Source: Streptomyces aurantiacus (lineage in GTDB: Bacteria; Actinomycetota; Actinomycetes; Streptomycetales; Streptomycetaceae). Taken from it: a stretch of 64,000 nt of DNA. The position numbers and the translations under genes are program-made. The notes under the pieces are model-generated. The model was given only the letters and a program-made list of their open reading frames with translations, did no database searches and was not told the DNA's origin. This document shows, one piece after another, positions 56,255 to 64,000 of the stretch; the stretch's first letter is position 1; each line of letters starts with the position of its first letter. Location of the stretch: contig NZ_CP114283.1 of NCBI RefSeq assembly GCF_027107535.1, positions 3,348,001 to 3,412,000 on the forward strand, written 5' to 3'.

Positions 56255-56580
56255 TCGGGCCGCCTTCCCCCGTGTGCAGATTCATCGGTCATCGCCCATC
56301 TGTTGCCATTCAACGTAGAGTTGAAGCCTCTGCACCAGAAGAGGGCGGTGCCGTGAAGGGCCGCCGAACGCCCTCGTCGAGCGGGCCTGGCGATCAGCTG
56401 TGGCTGTCTGCAAGGCGCTCCGAGGCGCTCCGAGCGGTGAACTCTCCGGCAGGGAGAACCTGGAAAGTGCCGGGGCGCGGGGTGGCCGCCGAGGTGATCG
56501 CCCCCGGCGCCGGGCACCTCCTCATGTGCGACCCGGACGCACACTCCGCGCAGGTTTCGGGGAAGGCCGGACTGACATTC
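56255..56580. other. Intergenic region
   Basis: About 326 bp between the small hypothetical gene and the methyltransferase. A plus-strand frame from GTG 56354 is open, but it lacks a recognisable domain and I do not call it. Confidence 0.4.
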
Positions 56581-57180
56581 TCAGAGCCGGCGCACGGCCA
56601 GTGCGAGGAACCGGGCGTCCTCGTCCGCGTACGACGTCATGCGCCAACCGGAAGCGGACAACAGCGGGCCGAGACTGGCCTCCGCGCGCAGATCTTCCGC
56701 AGTGATCTGGCGTCCCTGGCGCGCCGCGAGAGCCGCCCGGCCGATCGGGTGGAAGAGCGCCAGGATCCCTCCGGGCCGTACGACCCGTGCCAATTCCCGC
56801 AGGTTCTCGGCCGGATCCGGGAGATGCGCGATGAGCCCGGCCGCGAAGACGGCATGGAGGGATGCCGTGCGCAGCGGCAACCGGGCCACGTCGGCGACGA
56901 GCAACTGCCCGGCCCGGTCGCGCCCCGCCCCCGCCGCGGCCTCCAGCATGGCCGGCGTCAGGTCCGCGCCCAGGACCACTCCGGACGGTCCCACGGCGTC
57001 TCTGAGGGGCGGCAGGGCCCGTCCCGTGCCGCAGCCCGCGTCGAGCACGCGGTCGCCCTCCCGCAGCCCCAGCTCGGCGACGGCCGCCGCGTACACCGGA
57101 CCGTCGTCGGGGAACCTGTCGTCCCAGCAGGCCGCGCGGACCGAGAAGAACTCCTGGACATGCGTGTGGTCGTCGCTCAT
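56581..57180 (-). CDS. Class I SAM-dependent methyltransferase
   Basis: 199 residues. The SAM-binding motif I is VLDAGCGTGRALPPL, motif II ADLTPAMLEAA, and LLVADVARLPLRTASLHAVFA and ARVVRPGGILALFHP follow, as in UbiE/Methyltransf_11 proteins. ATG 57180 gives the usual N-terminus (HVQEFFSVRAACWDDRF). The substrate is unknown. It is divergent from the MHYT gene. Confidence 0.88.
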   Translation of the reverse strand: MSDDHTHVQEFFSVRAACWDDRFPDDGPVYAAAVAELGLREGDRVLDAGCGTGRALPPLRDAVGPSGVVLGADLTPAMLEAAAGAGRDRAGQLLVADVARLPLRTASLHAVFAAGLIAHLPDPAENLRELARVVRPGGILALFHPIGRAALAARQGRQITAEDLRAEASLGPLLSASGWRMTSYADEDARFLALAVRRL

Positions 57181-57359
57181 GCACCGCATGATCCCGCATC
57201 GCACAGCGAGCGACATGATCGAACGCCGACGCGAAACATGAGGCGGTGCACACGTTCGAGCGTGACGCGATCGTTCCACCACACCTCTACGTCATATTCC
57301 AACAGCTTTCGAAACGCGCCCCCTACGTACGCCCTGGACGGGTCTAGCGTCCCGGAGCC

Positions 57360-58133
57360 ATGGGACACCTGGACCACGCCACCTTCGGGTGGCTGACCCC
57401 CGTACTGTCGTACGTCATGGCCTGCATAGGCGCCGCCCTCGGGCTGCGCTGCACGGTCCGCGCCCTCGGCGCCTCGGGCCGATCGCGCCGCAACTGGCTT
57501 CTCACCGCCGCCTCCGCGATCGGCACGGGCATCTGGACCATGCACTTCGTGGCGATGCTCGGCTTCGGCGTCAGCGGCACCGACATCCGCTACAACGTGC
57601 CACTGACCATGCTCAGCCTGCTCGTCGCCATGGTCGTCGTCGGCGCGGGCGTCTTCGCCGTCGGCTACGGCCGCGACCGCGGCCGCGCACTCGTCCTCGG
57701 CGGGCTGACCACCGGACTGGGCGTGGCGAGCATGCACTACCTGGGCATGGCCGCGCTGCGCCTGCACGGCGGCGTGACCTACGACCCTGTGCTCGTCGCA
57801 GTCTCCGTCGTGATCGCCGTGGTCGCGGCGACCGCGGCACTGTGGGCCGCTCTCAACATCAGGTCACCGGTCGCGGTCGCCGTCGCCTCGCTCGTCATGG
57901 GCGGAGCGGTGAGCAGCATGCACTACACCGGGATGATCGCGGTCGGCGTCCACGTCGACCCTTCCGGGGAGGTCCTGCCCGGGGCCACGGCGATGCAGTT
58001 CATCTTCCCCCTCGCCGTCGGCCTCGGGTCCTATCTCTTCCTGACGTCGGCGTTCGTCGCGCTCTCCCCGACAGCGGGGGAGCGCGAGGCCTCCGCCTCG
58101 GCGCAACAGCCTGTCGAGAGCGCCACCCGCTAG
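57360..58133 (+). CDS. MHYT-domain integral membrane sensor protein
   Basis: 257 residues with seven hydrophobic segments. Three copies of the MHYT signature are seen: WTMHFVAM, ASMHYLGM and SSMHYTGM. MHYT domains are proposed to bind copper through the Met/His residues and sense a diatomic gas (oxygen, CO or NO). No output domain is attached. The gene ends 60 bp before the conservon kinase gene on the same strand, so it may feed that system. Confidence 0.92.
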   Translation: MGHLDHATFGWLTPVLSYVMACIGAALGLRCTVRALGASGRSRRNWLLTAASAIGTGIWTMHFVAMLGFGVSGTDIRYNVPLTMLSLLVAMVVVGAGVFAVGYGRDRGRALVLGGLTTGLGVASMHYLGMAALRLHGGVTYDPVLVAVSVVIAVVAATAALWAALNIRSPVAVAVASLVMGGAVSSMHYTGMIAVGVHVDPSGEVLPGATAMQFIFPLAVGLGSYLFLTSAFVALSPTAGEREASASAQQPVESATR

Positions 58134-58193
58134 CGGTGGGCCGAACCGGCCACCCGGCCGATGAGTCCCCGAACCACTCCGAGCGAGGAGGCC

Positions 58194-60767
58194 ATGCGTA
58201 CACCCCGAAGGACCCCGACAGACGGCTCGCAGCATCCGTCGACCCCGGTACGGGGCCGTCGCGCGCACGCCGGGCCGCCGGCCGACGAAGAATTCGGCCC
58301 CGAGGAATTCACCGACACGGAGCCCGGCGCCCCGCCCACGCGTGCGGGAAACTGGAGCCTGCGCCCCCGCACCGTGCGGGCCAAGATCGTCTGCCTGCTC
58401 ATGGTTCCCGTCGTCTCCTTGCTCGCGCTCTGGGCGTACGCCACGGTCACCACCGCGCAGGACGTCTCACGACTGCGGCAGTTGCAGCGCGTGGACTCCC
58501 AGGTGCGTGGCCCGGTGGCCGCGGCCGTCACCGCGCTCCAGGACGAACGCACAGCGGCCGTCCGCTACGCCACGCGCCCCGCGGCGGACCACGAGAGCGA
58601 TCTCAAGAAGCTGGCCGCACGCACCGACCGGGCCGTGGCGAAGCTCCGGCTCGGAGACGACAACACCGTGGCGGACAGCGAGGAACTGCCCGCCGGAGTG
58701 GCGGGGCGCCTCGAAAACTTCGTCACCGGGACCGAGCAGCTGCGCTCCCTGCGGGCCTCCGTACTCGACCGCAGGACGGGTTGGGCCGAGACGTACGAGC
58801 GGTACACGGGGAACATCACGACGGCCTTCGGTGTGGGCGGAGCGCTCACCGGAATCCAGGACGCGGAAATCGGTTCCGACGCGCGCGTACTGCTCGAGTT
58901 CTCCCGCGCGGGTGAGGCCCTGGCACAGGAGGAGGCGGTACTCGCCGGCGCCCGGCTCGCAGGGACCCTCGACGGACAACGCCTGCGGATGTTCACCGGC
59001 GCCGTCGACACCCGCAGGCTGCTCACCGACTCCGCTGCCGCCGATCTCCGCGGACCGGAACGAGCCGCCTGGCAGGACCTGGTGAAGGGGAGCGCCTACA
59101 CCGGCATGACCGCGATGGAGGACAAGGTGCTCGCCACCCCGCCCGGCGTCAGGGCCCTGCGGTCCGCGCCCGGTGAGGCCTGGAACAGCGCCCACGCGCG
59201 CGTGCAGGACGACATGCGGACCATCGAGGCGGACGCCGGCCACGGTGTCGCGGACCGGGCCGACCCCATCCGGCGCGGCCTGCTCTCACCGGCGGGTGTC
59301 GCGGTCCTCATGGGACTCGCCGCCGTGGCCGCGTCCCTGGTCATCTCCGTACGCATCGGACGTGGCCTCGTCATCGAACTGGTGACCCTGCGCAACAGCG
59401 CCCTGGAGATCGCCCGGCGCAAACTTCCGCACGCCATGCGGAGACTGCGGGCCGGACAGGAGATCGACGTCCGCGCCGAAGCCCCGCCGGGGCCACCCGC
59501 CGAGGACGAGGCGGGACAGGTCGCGGAAGCCCTGACCATCGTGCACCGTGCCGCCCTGCGGGCAGCAGTGGAACGCGCGGAGCTCGCCAGCGGCATCTCC
59601 GGCGTCTTCGTCAACCTCGCCCGCCGCAGCCAGGTCCTGGTCCACCGTCAGCTGACCCTGCTGGACAGCATGGAGCGCCGCTCCGACGACCCGAACGAGT
59701 TGAGCGACCTCTTCCGGCTCGATCACCTCACGACGCGGATGAGGCGCCACGCGGAAAGCCTGATCATCCTCTCGGGAGCCGCGCCCGGCCGGGCCTGGCG
59801 CATGCCGGTCTCCTTGACGAACGTGGTGCGCGCCGCCGTCTCCGAGGTCGAGGACTACGCGCGGGTGGAGGTACGACAACTCCCGGAGACCTCGGTCGTC
59901 GGAGCGGCGGTCGCCGACCTCACGCATCTCCTGGCCGAGATCGTCGAGAACGCCGCCCAGTTCTCCCCGCCCCACACCAGGGTGCGGGTCACCGGCGAGC
60001 CGGTCGGCAACGGATACGCCGTGGAGGTCGAGGACCGGGGCCTGGGCATGGGCAAGGAGACCCTCGCCGAGGCCAACCACCGCATCGAACAGTCCGAGGC
60101 GCTCGACCTGTTCGACAGCGACCGACTCGGCCTCTTCGTGGTGAGCAGGCTCGCCGCCCGCCACGGAATCAAGGTCCACCTGCGGCCCTCGCCCTACGGA
60201 GGCACCACCGCAGTGGTCCTCCTCCCGACGGCCCTGCTGCACACGGGCGCCGAGGAACGCTCCGCAGCGCGCTCAGCGCAGGCGGGACGATCTGCCGAAC
60301 GACCTGCGGAACGACCTGCGGAACGCGAGTACGCGCGCGTGCCCGGCCCCGCGCCCCGGCACGACTCCGTGGAGGCCCACATGGAGCGGCCCGCACTCGT
60401 CGCACCCATGGCCGCCGTGGCGGAAGCCTCGGCGTCCGGATCACATGACGGCTCGCACGACGGCCCTCCGCCCGGAGTCACCACCCTGCGCCTGCACCGC
60501 CCCTCCGACGACGCCGAGCCGTCCGACCAGCTTCCGCGGCGCGTACGCCAGGCCAGCCTCGCTCCGCAGCTGCGCGAGGAACGCGCCGAAGAACCCCCGG
60601 ACTCGGCACGTCACCGGGACGACACCGAGCGCACCCCCGAAGCGGTACGGGACCGGATGGCGGCGTACAGCGCAGGGTGGGCCCGCGGCAGCGGCCCCAC
60701 GCCCGGCGCCCGCGCCACCCCCGACCCCGCGGCGGGCAGCGACAGCAGCGAAGGAGACCCCGCATGA
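58194..60767 (+). CDS. cvnA: Conservon sensor histidine kinase-like protein
   Basis: 857 residues from ATG 58194 behind GAGG; ATG 58161 in frame is an alternative. Two membrane helices (about 62-84 and 363-390) flank a large extracellular nitrate-sensor-like helical domain with DERTAAVRYAT. A HAMP-like linker leads to a helical region (VNLARRSQVLVHRQLTLLDSMERR) and an HATPase (N box LAEIVENAAQFSPP near 580, DRGLGMG). The phospho-accepting histidine is replaced by the atypical cvn region. A long disordered tail ends the protein. First gene of a cvnA-D unit, which works as a membrane-linked, G-protein-like signalling system. Confidence 0.94.
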   Translation: MRTPRRTPTDGSQHPSTPVRGRRAHAGPPADEEFGPEEFTDTEPGAPPTRAGNWSLRPRTVRAKIVCLLMVPVVSLLALWAYATVTTAQDVSRLRQLQRVDSQVRGPVAAAVTALQDERTAAVRYATRPAADHESDLKKLAARTDRAVAKLRLGDDNTVADSEELPAGVAGRLENFVTGTEQLRSLRASVLDRRTGWAETYERYTGNITTAFGVGGALTGIQDAEIGSDARVLLEFSRAGEALAQEEAVLAGARLAGTLDGQRLRMFTGAVDTRRLLTDSAAADLRGPERAAWQDLVKGSAYTGMTAMEDKVLATPPGVRALRSAPGEAWNSAHARVQDDMRTIEADAGHGVADRADPIRRGLLSPAGVAVLMGLAAVAASLVISVRIGRGLVIELVTLRNSALEIARRKLPHAMRRLRAGQEIDVRAEAPPGPPAEDEAGQVAEALTIVHRAALRAAVERAELASGISGVFVNLARRSQVLVHRQLTLLDSMERRSDDPNELSDLFRLDHLTTRMRRHAESLIILSGAAPGRAWRMPVSLTNVVRAAVSEVEDYARVEVRQLPETSVVGAAVADLTHLLAEIVENAAQFSPPHTRVRVTGEPVGNGYAVEVEDRGLGMGKETLAEANHRIEQSEALDLFDSDRLGLFVVSRLAARHGIKVHLRPSPYGGTTAVVLLPTALLHTGAEERSAARSAQAGRSAERPAERPAEREYARVPGPAPRHDSVEAHMERPALVAPMAAVAEASASGSHDGSHDGPPPGVTTLRLHRPSDDAEPSDQLPRRVRQASLAPQLREERAEEPPDSARHRDDTERTPEAVRDRMAAYSAGWARGSGPTPGARATPDPAAGSDSSEGDPA

Positions 60768-61198
60768 TCCAGGATCCGGGCACGGGGACCGCAGCGCGGT
60801 CCGGCGAACTCGACTGGTTGCTGGACGACCTGGTAACACGCGTCGCCGAGGTGAGGCATGCCGTCGTGCTCTCCAACGACGGGCTCGCAGTGGGCGCCTC
60901 CAGCGATCTCAGGCGCGAGGACGCGGAACATCTCGCCGCGGTCGCCTCCGGCTTCCACAGTCTCGCCAAGGGTGCCGGCCGCCATTTCGGCGCCGGCGGC
61001 GTACGCCAGACCATGGTGGAGATGGACGACGGCTTCCTGTTCGTGGCGGCCGCGGGCGACGGCTCCTGCCTCGCCGTCCTGAGCACCGTGACGGCCGACA
61101 TCGGCCTGATCGCCTACGAGATGGCCCGCCTGGTCAAACGGGTGGGAGAGCACCTCTACTCGGCCCCGCGCGCCGCTCATCCGCCCGCGGCCGGGTGA
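60764..61198 (+). CDS. cvnB: Roadblock/LC7-domain conservon protein
   Basis: 144 residues. The roadblock fold is seen as LDWLLDDLVTRVAEVRHAVVLSNDGL, LRREDAEHLAAVASG and RQTMVEMDDGFLFVAAAGDGSCLAVL. It overlaps cvnA by 4 bp (ATGA). Roadblock proteins of this type act as regulators (GAP-like) of the small GTPase CvnD. Confidence 0.95.
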   Translation: MIQDPGTGTAARSGELDWLLDDLVTRVAEVRHAVVLSNDGLAVGASSDLRREDAEHLAAVASGFHSLAKGAGRHFGAGGVRQTMVEMDDGFLFVAAAGDGSCLAVLSTVTADIGLIAYEMARLVKRVGEHLYSAPRAAHPPAAG

Positions 61199-61215
61199 GG
61201 GAGGAGGCGGCGCAC

Positions 61216-61629
61216 ATGACCGAGGACCGGACAGCCGCTCCTGAGCAGCCGGGCAGCCAGTGGTACGACAACGAGGCCGGGCCGCTCGTCCGCCCGTACG
61301 CGATGACGGGCGGACGCACCAGGCCGGGGCCCACCGGGGTGCGCTTCGACCTGATCGCTCTCGTCACTCTCGACGCCGGGGCGCCCGAGGTCGGCGACGA
61401 CATGGCGCTCGGCCCCGAGCACCGGGCCCTCGTCGAGCTCTGCCGGACCGAGACCCAGTCGGTCGCCGAGCTGGGCGCGGGCACCGACCTGCCCGTGGGC
61501 GTGGTGCGTGTGCTCCTCGGCGATCTGCTCGAACTGGGCTGCGTGACGGTCAGCCGCCCGGTGCCGCCCGCACAACTGCCCGACGAGCGCATCCTGCGCG
61601 AGGTCATCGACGGACTGAGGGCCCTGTAG
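61216..61629 (+). CDS. cvnC: DUF742 conservon protein
   Basis: 137 residues. DUF742 motifs are GPLVRPYAMTGGRTRPG, FDLIALVTLD, GPEHRALVELCRTETQSVAELGA and LPVGVVRVLLGDLLELGCVTV, a winged-helix-like protein. ATG 61216 follows GGAGG. GTG 61195, overlapping the cvnB stop, is also possible. Third gene of the conservon. Confidence 0.94.
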   Translation: MTEDRTAAPEQPGSQWYDNEAGPLVRPYAMTGGRTRPGPTGVRFDLIALVTLDAGAPEVGDDMALGPEHRALVELCRTETQSVAELGAGTDLPVGVVRVLLGDLLELGCVTVSRPVPPAQLPDERILREVIDGLRAL

Positions 61630-61824
61630 ATGATGAATCACCACTGTCGGCGAATCGTTCCGTACGACCTAGTGCCGGCACATCCGCGCCGAACGGGCGC
61701 GAGTCGGTCACGGCGGCCGACGCACGGTCCCGTTCTTCGAAGCGGAGGCGCCATTGTCATGGCGCGGCCTCCGCACACCTGTACTGACGTCGGCCGATAC
61801 CGGCACTCCCGAGAGAAGTGATCG
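61630..61824. other. Unusually long spacer between cvnC and cvnD
   Basis: 195 bp where conservons normally have overlapping genes. It contains no good coding frame. It may hold an internal promoter for cvnD. Confidence 0.5.
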
Positions 61825-62430
61825 ATGGTCTCCGAACACTCCGACGCCACGAGCGGTGAGTCGGCCGCCCTGGCGTTGAAGATCCTCGTCGCCGGCGGCT
61901 TCGGCGTCGGCAAGACCACCCTGGTGGGCGCGGTCAGTGAGATCAGGCCGCTGCGCACCGAGGAACTGCTGAGCGAGGCGGGCCAGTCGGTGGACGACAC
62001 CGACGGCGTCGACCAGAAGGTCACGACGACCGTGGCCATGGACTTCGGACGCATCACCATCAGGTCCGGCCTGTCGCTGTACCTGTTCGGCACGCCGGGC
62101 CAGGACAGGTTCTGGTTCCTGTGGGACGAACTCTCGCAAGGAGCCCTCGGCGCCGTGGTCCTCGCGGACACGCGGCGACTCGAGGACTGTTTCCCCGCCG
62201 TGGACTACTTCGAGCACCGGCACATCCCCTTCGTGGTGGCCGTCAACTGCTTCACGGGGGCGCGCGCGTACGGAGCCGACGACGTGTCACGTGCCCTCGA
62301 CCTCGACCGGGGGACTCCCGTGGTGCTGTGCGACGCCCGCGATCGTGACTCGGGCAAGGAGGTGCTGATCCGTCTGGTCGAGTACGCCGGGCGGATGCAC
62401 ACCGCCCGGCTGCTCGACTCGGTCGGCTGA
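61825..62430 (+). CDS. cvnD: Conservon ATP/GTP-binding protein
   Basis: 201 residues. A small GTPase of the MglA-like group. P-loop GGFGVGKTT, switch region TTTVAMDFGRI, G3 variant FGTPGQDRFWFLWDEL and GALGAVVLADTRRL. The base-recognition loop is NCF rather than NKxD, as in other CvnD proteins. ATG 61825. Working partner of CvnA and CvnB at the membrane. Confidence 0.94.
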   Translation: MVSEHSDATSGESAALALKILVAGGFGVGKTTLVGAVSEIRPLRTEELLSEAGQSVDDTDGVDQKVTTTVAMDFGRITIRSGLSLYLFGTPGQDRFWFLWDELSQGALGAVVLADTRRLEDCFPAVDYFEHRHIPFVVAVNCFTGARAYGADDVSRALDLDRGTPVVLCDARDRDSGKEVLIRLVEYAGRMHTARLLDSVG

Positions 62431-62486
62431 CGGGAGAAGGCGAGCCCGTCGACGTCAGGCACCGGCCCCCTCACACCGACTCGCTC

Positions 62487-62513
62487 GCGTCGGCCCCCGG
62501 GGCCGGCCGACGC
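62487..62513. terminator. Stem-loop terminator after the conservon
   Basis: Arms GCGTCGGCC (62487-62495) and GGCCGACGC (62505-62513) with a 9-nt GC-rich loop, between convergent genes. Confidence 0.7.
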
Positions 62514-62559
62514 AGGACTCTCGGCCGGCAGGGGCATCCAGCCCTGTGAGCGCGACCGT

Positions 62560-62988
62560 TCAGTCGGAGACGCTTGCCTCCGCGAGAACCTTCTCGATGG
62601 TCACGCGCACGAGGAGCTCGCCGGGCACGCCGTTGCGGGCGGCGAACTCCTCTGCGCGCTCCTCACCCATGTACCGGCCGCCGATCCGTCCCGCCCACAA
62701 CCTCACGTCGTCGAGGTCCTCCGAGACATGCGCCCGCCCTTGCAGGACGACGTACGCGTACGGAGGCCGGTCGTCGTCCACACACAGGGCGACCCTGCCG
62801 TCCCGCACCAGATTCCGCCCCTTGACGGTGTTCTTCCCCGTGTTGAAGACCAGGTCGTCCCCGTCGAGCACGAACCAGATCGGCGCCACGTGCGGGCGTC
62901 CGTCGGCCCGGACGGTCGACAACTTGCCAGTGCGGGTTCCGTGCGAGACGAACGCCCGCCATTCCTCATCGGTCATCTTGTGTGCCAT
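62560..62988 (-). CDS. PPOX-class F420-dependent oxidoreductase
   Basis: 142 residues from ATG 62988 with GAGG upstream. Split-barrel flavin/F420-binding fold with GTRTGKLSTVRADGRPHVAPIWFVLDG, NTGKNTVKGRNLVRDGRVALCVDD and PPYAYVVLQGRAHV. Members use F420H2 or flavin to reduce or protect small molecules. It stands between the conservon and a second roadblock gene. Substrate unknown. Confidence 0.9.
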   Translation of the reverse strand: MAHKMTDEEWRAFVSHGTRTGKLSTVRADGRPHVAPIWFVLDGDDLVFNTGKNTVKGRNLVRDGRVALCVDDDRPPYAYVVLQGRAHVSEDLDDVRLWAGRIGGRYMGEERAEEFAARNGVPGELLVRVTIEKVLAEASVSD

Positions 62989-63083
62989 GCCCCTATCCTC
63001 CTTGCCCGGACGGCGGTGGTGGGGAAGTCTGGTTGATCGGATCCTCCGGCCAGGGGGAGTCACACTCCACGGGGAGACGGATC

Positions 63084-63497
63084 ATGGCGGAGAACCAGGG
63101 ACTCGACTGGCTGCTCGACGACCTGACCCAGCGGGTCGAGCACATACGCCATGCACTGGTCCTGTCCAACGACGGGCTGGTGACCGGGGCGAGTACGGGT
63201 CTGAGGCGAGAGGACGCCGAACATCTCGCCGCCGTCTCGTCGGGCCTGCACAGCCTGGCCAAAGGCTCCGGCCGGCACTTCGGCGCGGGCCGCGTCCGCC
63301 AGACGATGATCGAGTTCGACGACGCGGTGCTCTTCGTCACCGCGGCGGGCACCGGCAGTTGTCTGTGCGTACTCAGTGCGGCGGAGGCCGACATCGGCCA
63401 GGTCGCGTACGAGATGACGCTGCTCGTCAATCGCGTAGGCGAGCACCTCCGCGTCGATGCCCGGCAACCGGAGCGCTCGCCCTCCGTGGACATCTGA
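63084..63497 (+). CDS. Second roadblock/LC7-domain protein (CvnB paralogue)
   Basis: 137 residues, clearly a paralogue of the CvnB protein 2.3 kb upstream (LDWLLDDLTQRVEHIRHALVLSNDGL, LRREDAEHLAAVSSGLHSLAKGSGRHFGAG). ATG 63084 lies 8 bp after GGGAG. No cvnA, C or D gene follows, so it is an orphan. It may exchange with CvnB on the same GTPase. Confidence 0.93.
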   Translation: MAENQGLDWLLDDLTQRVEHIRHALVLSNDGLVTGASTGLRREDAEHLAAVSSGLHSLAKGSGRHFGAGRVRQTMIEFDDAVLFVTAAGTGSCLCVLSAAEADIGQVAYEMTLLVNRVGEHLRVDARQPERSPSVDI

Positions 63498-63620
63498 CCT
63501 GCGCAGACGCCTGCGCGAGCGAGGTTATCCACAGGCTCGACGCGAGGCGTGGCGAACCGGCTACGGTTTTTCTCGAAGCAAGCGCACGCAAGTGCACACA
63601 CTGCACGGGGGAGAACCACC

Positions 63621-64000
63621 ATGTCCGGCAACACCATCACGCAGTCCCTCACGTCCGGCGCGACCGGACCCGTGGACGCGAGCAGCGCGTCCACCGTCAC
63701 CACCGTCACAGCCGCCGCCCCGGCGGTGCGACAGACACTCGCGCAGAGCCGCGCCGCGCGAGAACTGGAGCTCAAGCGGGGCGAGTTCGACCTTGCCGTG
63801 CGACTCGGGCGCATCCGAACAGTCCCTGACGAAGGCGGCGGAGGCCGTCGCGTCACCCGCATGGAGATCGACAGGGTTCGCTCCGAGGACGGCTTCCCGG
63901 AAACCCTGCGGGAACGCGTCAAAGCGGTCGGCACCTCGCAGGGCGCGGCCCTCATGGAGGTGACGACCGCCCGGTTCACACGCTTCGCCCGCCTGGGCCT
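63621..64000 (+). CDS. DUF6397-type protein, 5' part only
   Basis: At least 126 residues before the window ends. ATG 63621 follows GGGGGAG. After a Ser/Thr/Ala-rich start comes RELELKRGEFDLAVRLGRIRTVPDEGG, RRVTRMEIDRVRSEDGFPETLRERVKAVGT and TTARFTRFARLG. This is a helix-turn-helix-like pattern I associate with Streptomyces DUF6397 proteins. It is probably a DNA-binding protein; function unknown. Confidence 0.75.
   Translation, partial: MSGNTITQSLTSGATGPVDASSASTVTTVTAAAPAVRQTLAQSRAARELELKRGEFDLAVRLGRIRTVPDEGGGGRRVTRMEIDRVRSEDGFPETLRERVKAVGTSQGAALMEVTTARFTRFARLG

Noticed and set aside
56354..57396. Plus-strand open frame opposite the methyltransferase
   Set aside because: Antisense to a clear SAM methyltransferase; low-quality composition.

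Overview
The window is very GC-rich with G/C-dominated third codon positions, frequent GTG/TTG starts, Tat and lipoprotein signals and a cvn-type conservon. These point to a Streptomyces chromosome, probably an arm or arm-proximal region of a saprophyte that degrades plant cell wall. No tRNA, rRNA, CRISPR array, insertion sequence or phage gene is visible.

1-13 kb: a locus for arabinose-rich plant polymers. It holds a truncated secreted ricin-fold protein, a secreted MGH1-like glycoside hydrolase with two discoidin domains, a LacI-family regulator, a sugar ABC importer without its own ATPase, a GH127 beta-L-arabinofuranosidase and a Tat-secreted GH146-like paralogue. The promoters of the two operons carry near-identical LacI-type operators over the -10 box, so they look like one regulon. 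13-17.7 kb: an iron-uptake island with two DmdR/IdeR iron boxes, a PPOX flavoprotein and a ferri-siderophore ABC transporter (ATPase, lipoprotein, fused permease), followed by a strong terminator.

17.7-31.4 kb: a redox region with a broken metE tail, an oxidoreductase operon (MDR dehydrogenase, two SDRs, cyclophilin-like lipoprotein), a tandem pair of XRE/MmyB-type regulators of which the first is decayed, an MFS exporter, XdhC, a PaoABC-like molybdo-flavo-iron-sulfur dehydrogenase and a membrane metallophosphoesterase. 31.8-37.1 kb: a xylan cluster with divergent GH62 arabinofuranosidase and GH10 xylanase/CE1 feruloyl esterase, separated by about 800 bp with three GAAA-N-TTTC palindromes. 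The esterase seems to have lost its stop codon. A 19-bp direct repeat brackets the next 1.7 kb.

37-49 kb: a hypothetical protein, a (Gly-Lys)9 repeat protein, an aldehyde dehydrogenase with a GAF regulator, a Tat amidase, and the xylose genes (ROK repressor, xylB, divergent xylA). Outside the cell the xylan cluster releases arabinose, ferulate and xylo-oligomers. Inside, xylA/xylB process xylose. 49-56 kb: a SNF2 helicase/SWIM-finger pair, a fatty-acid desaturase pseudogene and small hypotheticals. 56.5-64 kb: a methyltransferase, a MHYT membrane sensor directly upstream of a conservon (cvnA-D), an F420-type PPOX protein, an orphan roadblock protein and the 5' part of a DUF6397-type gene that runs off the window.
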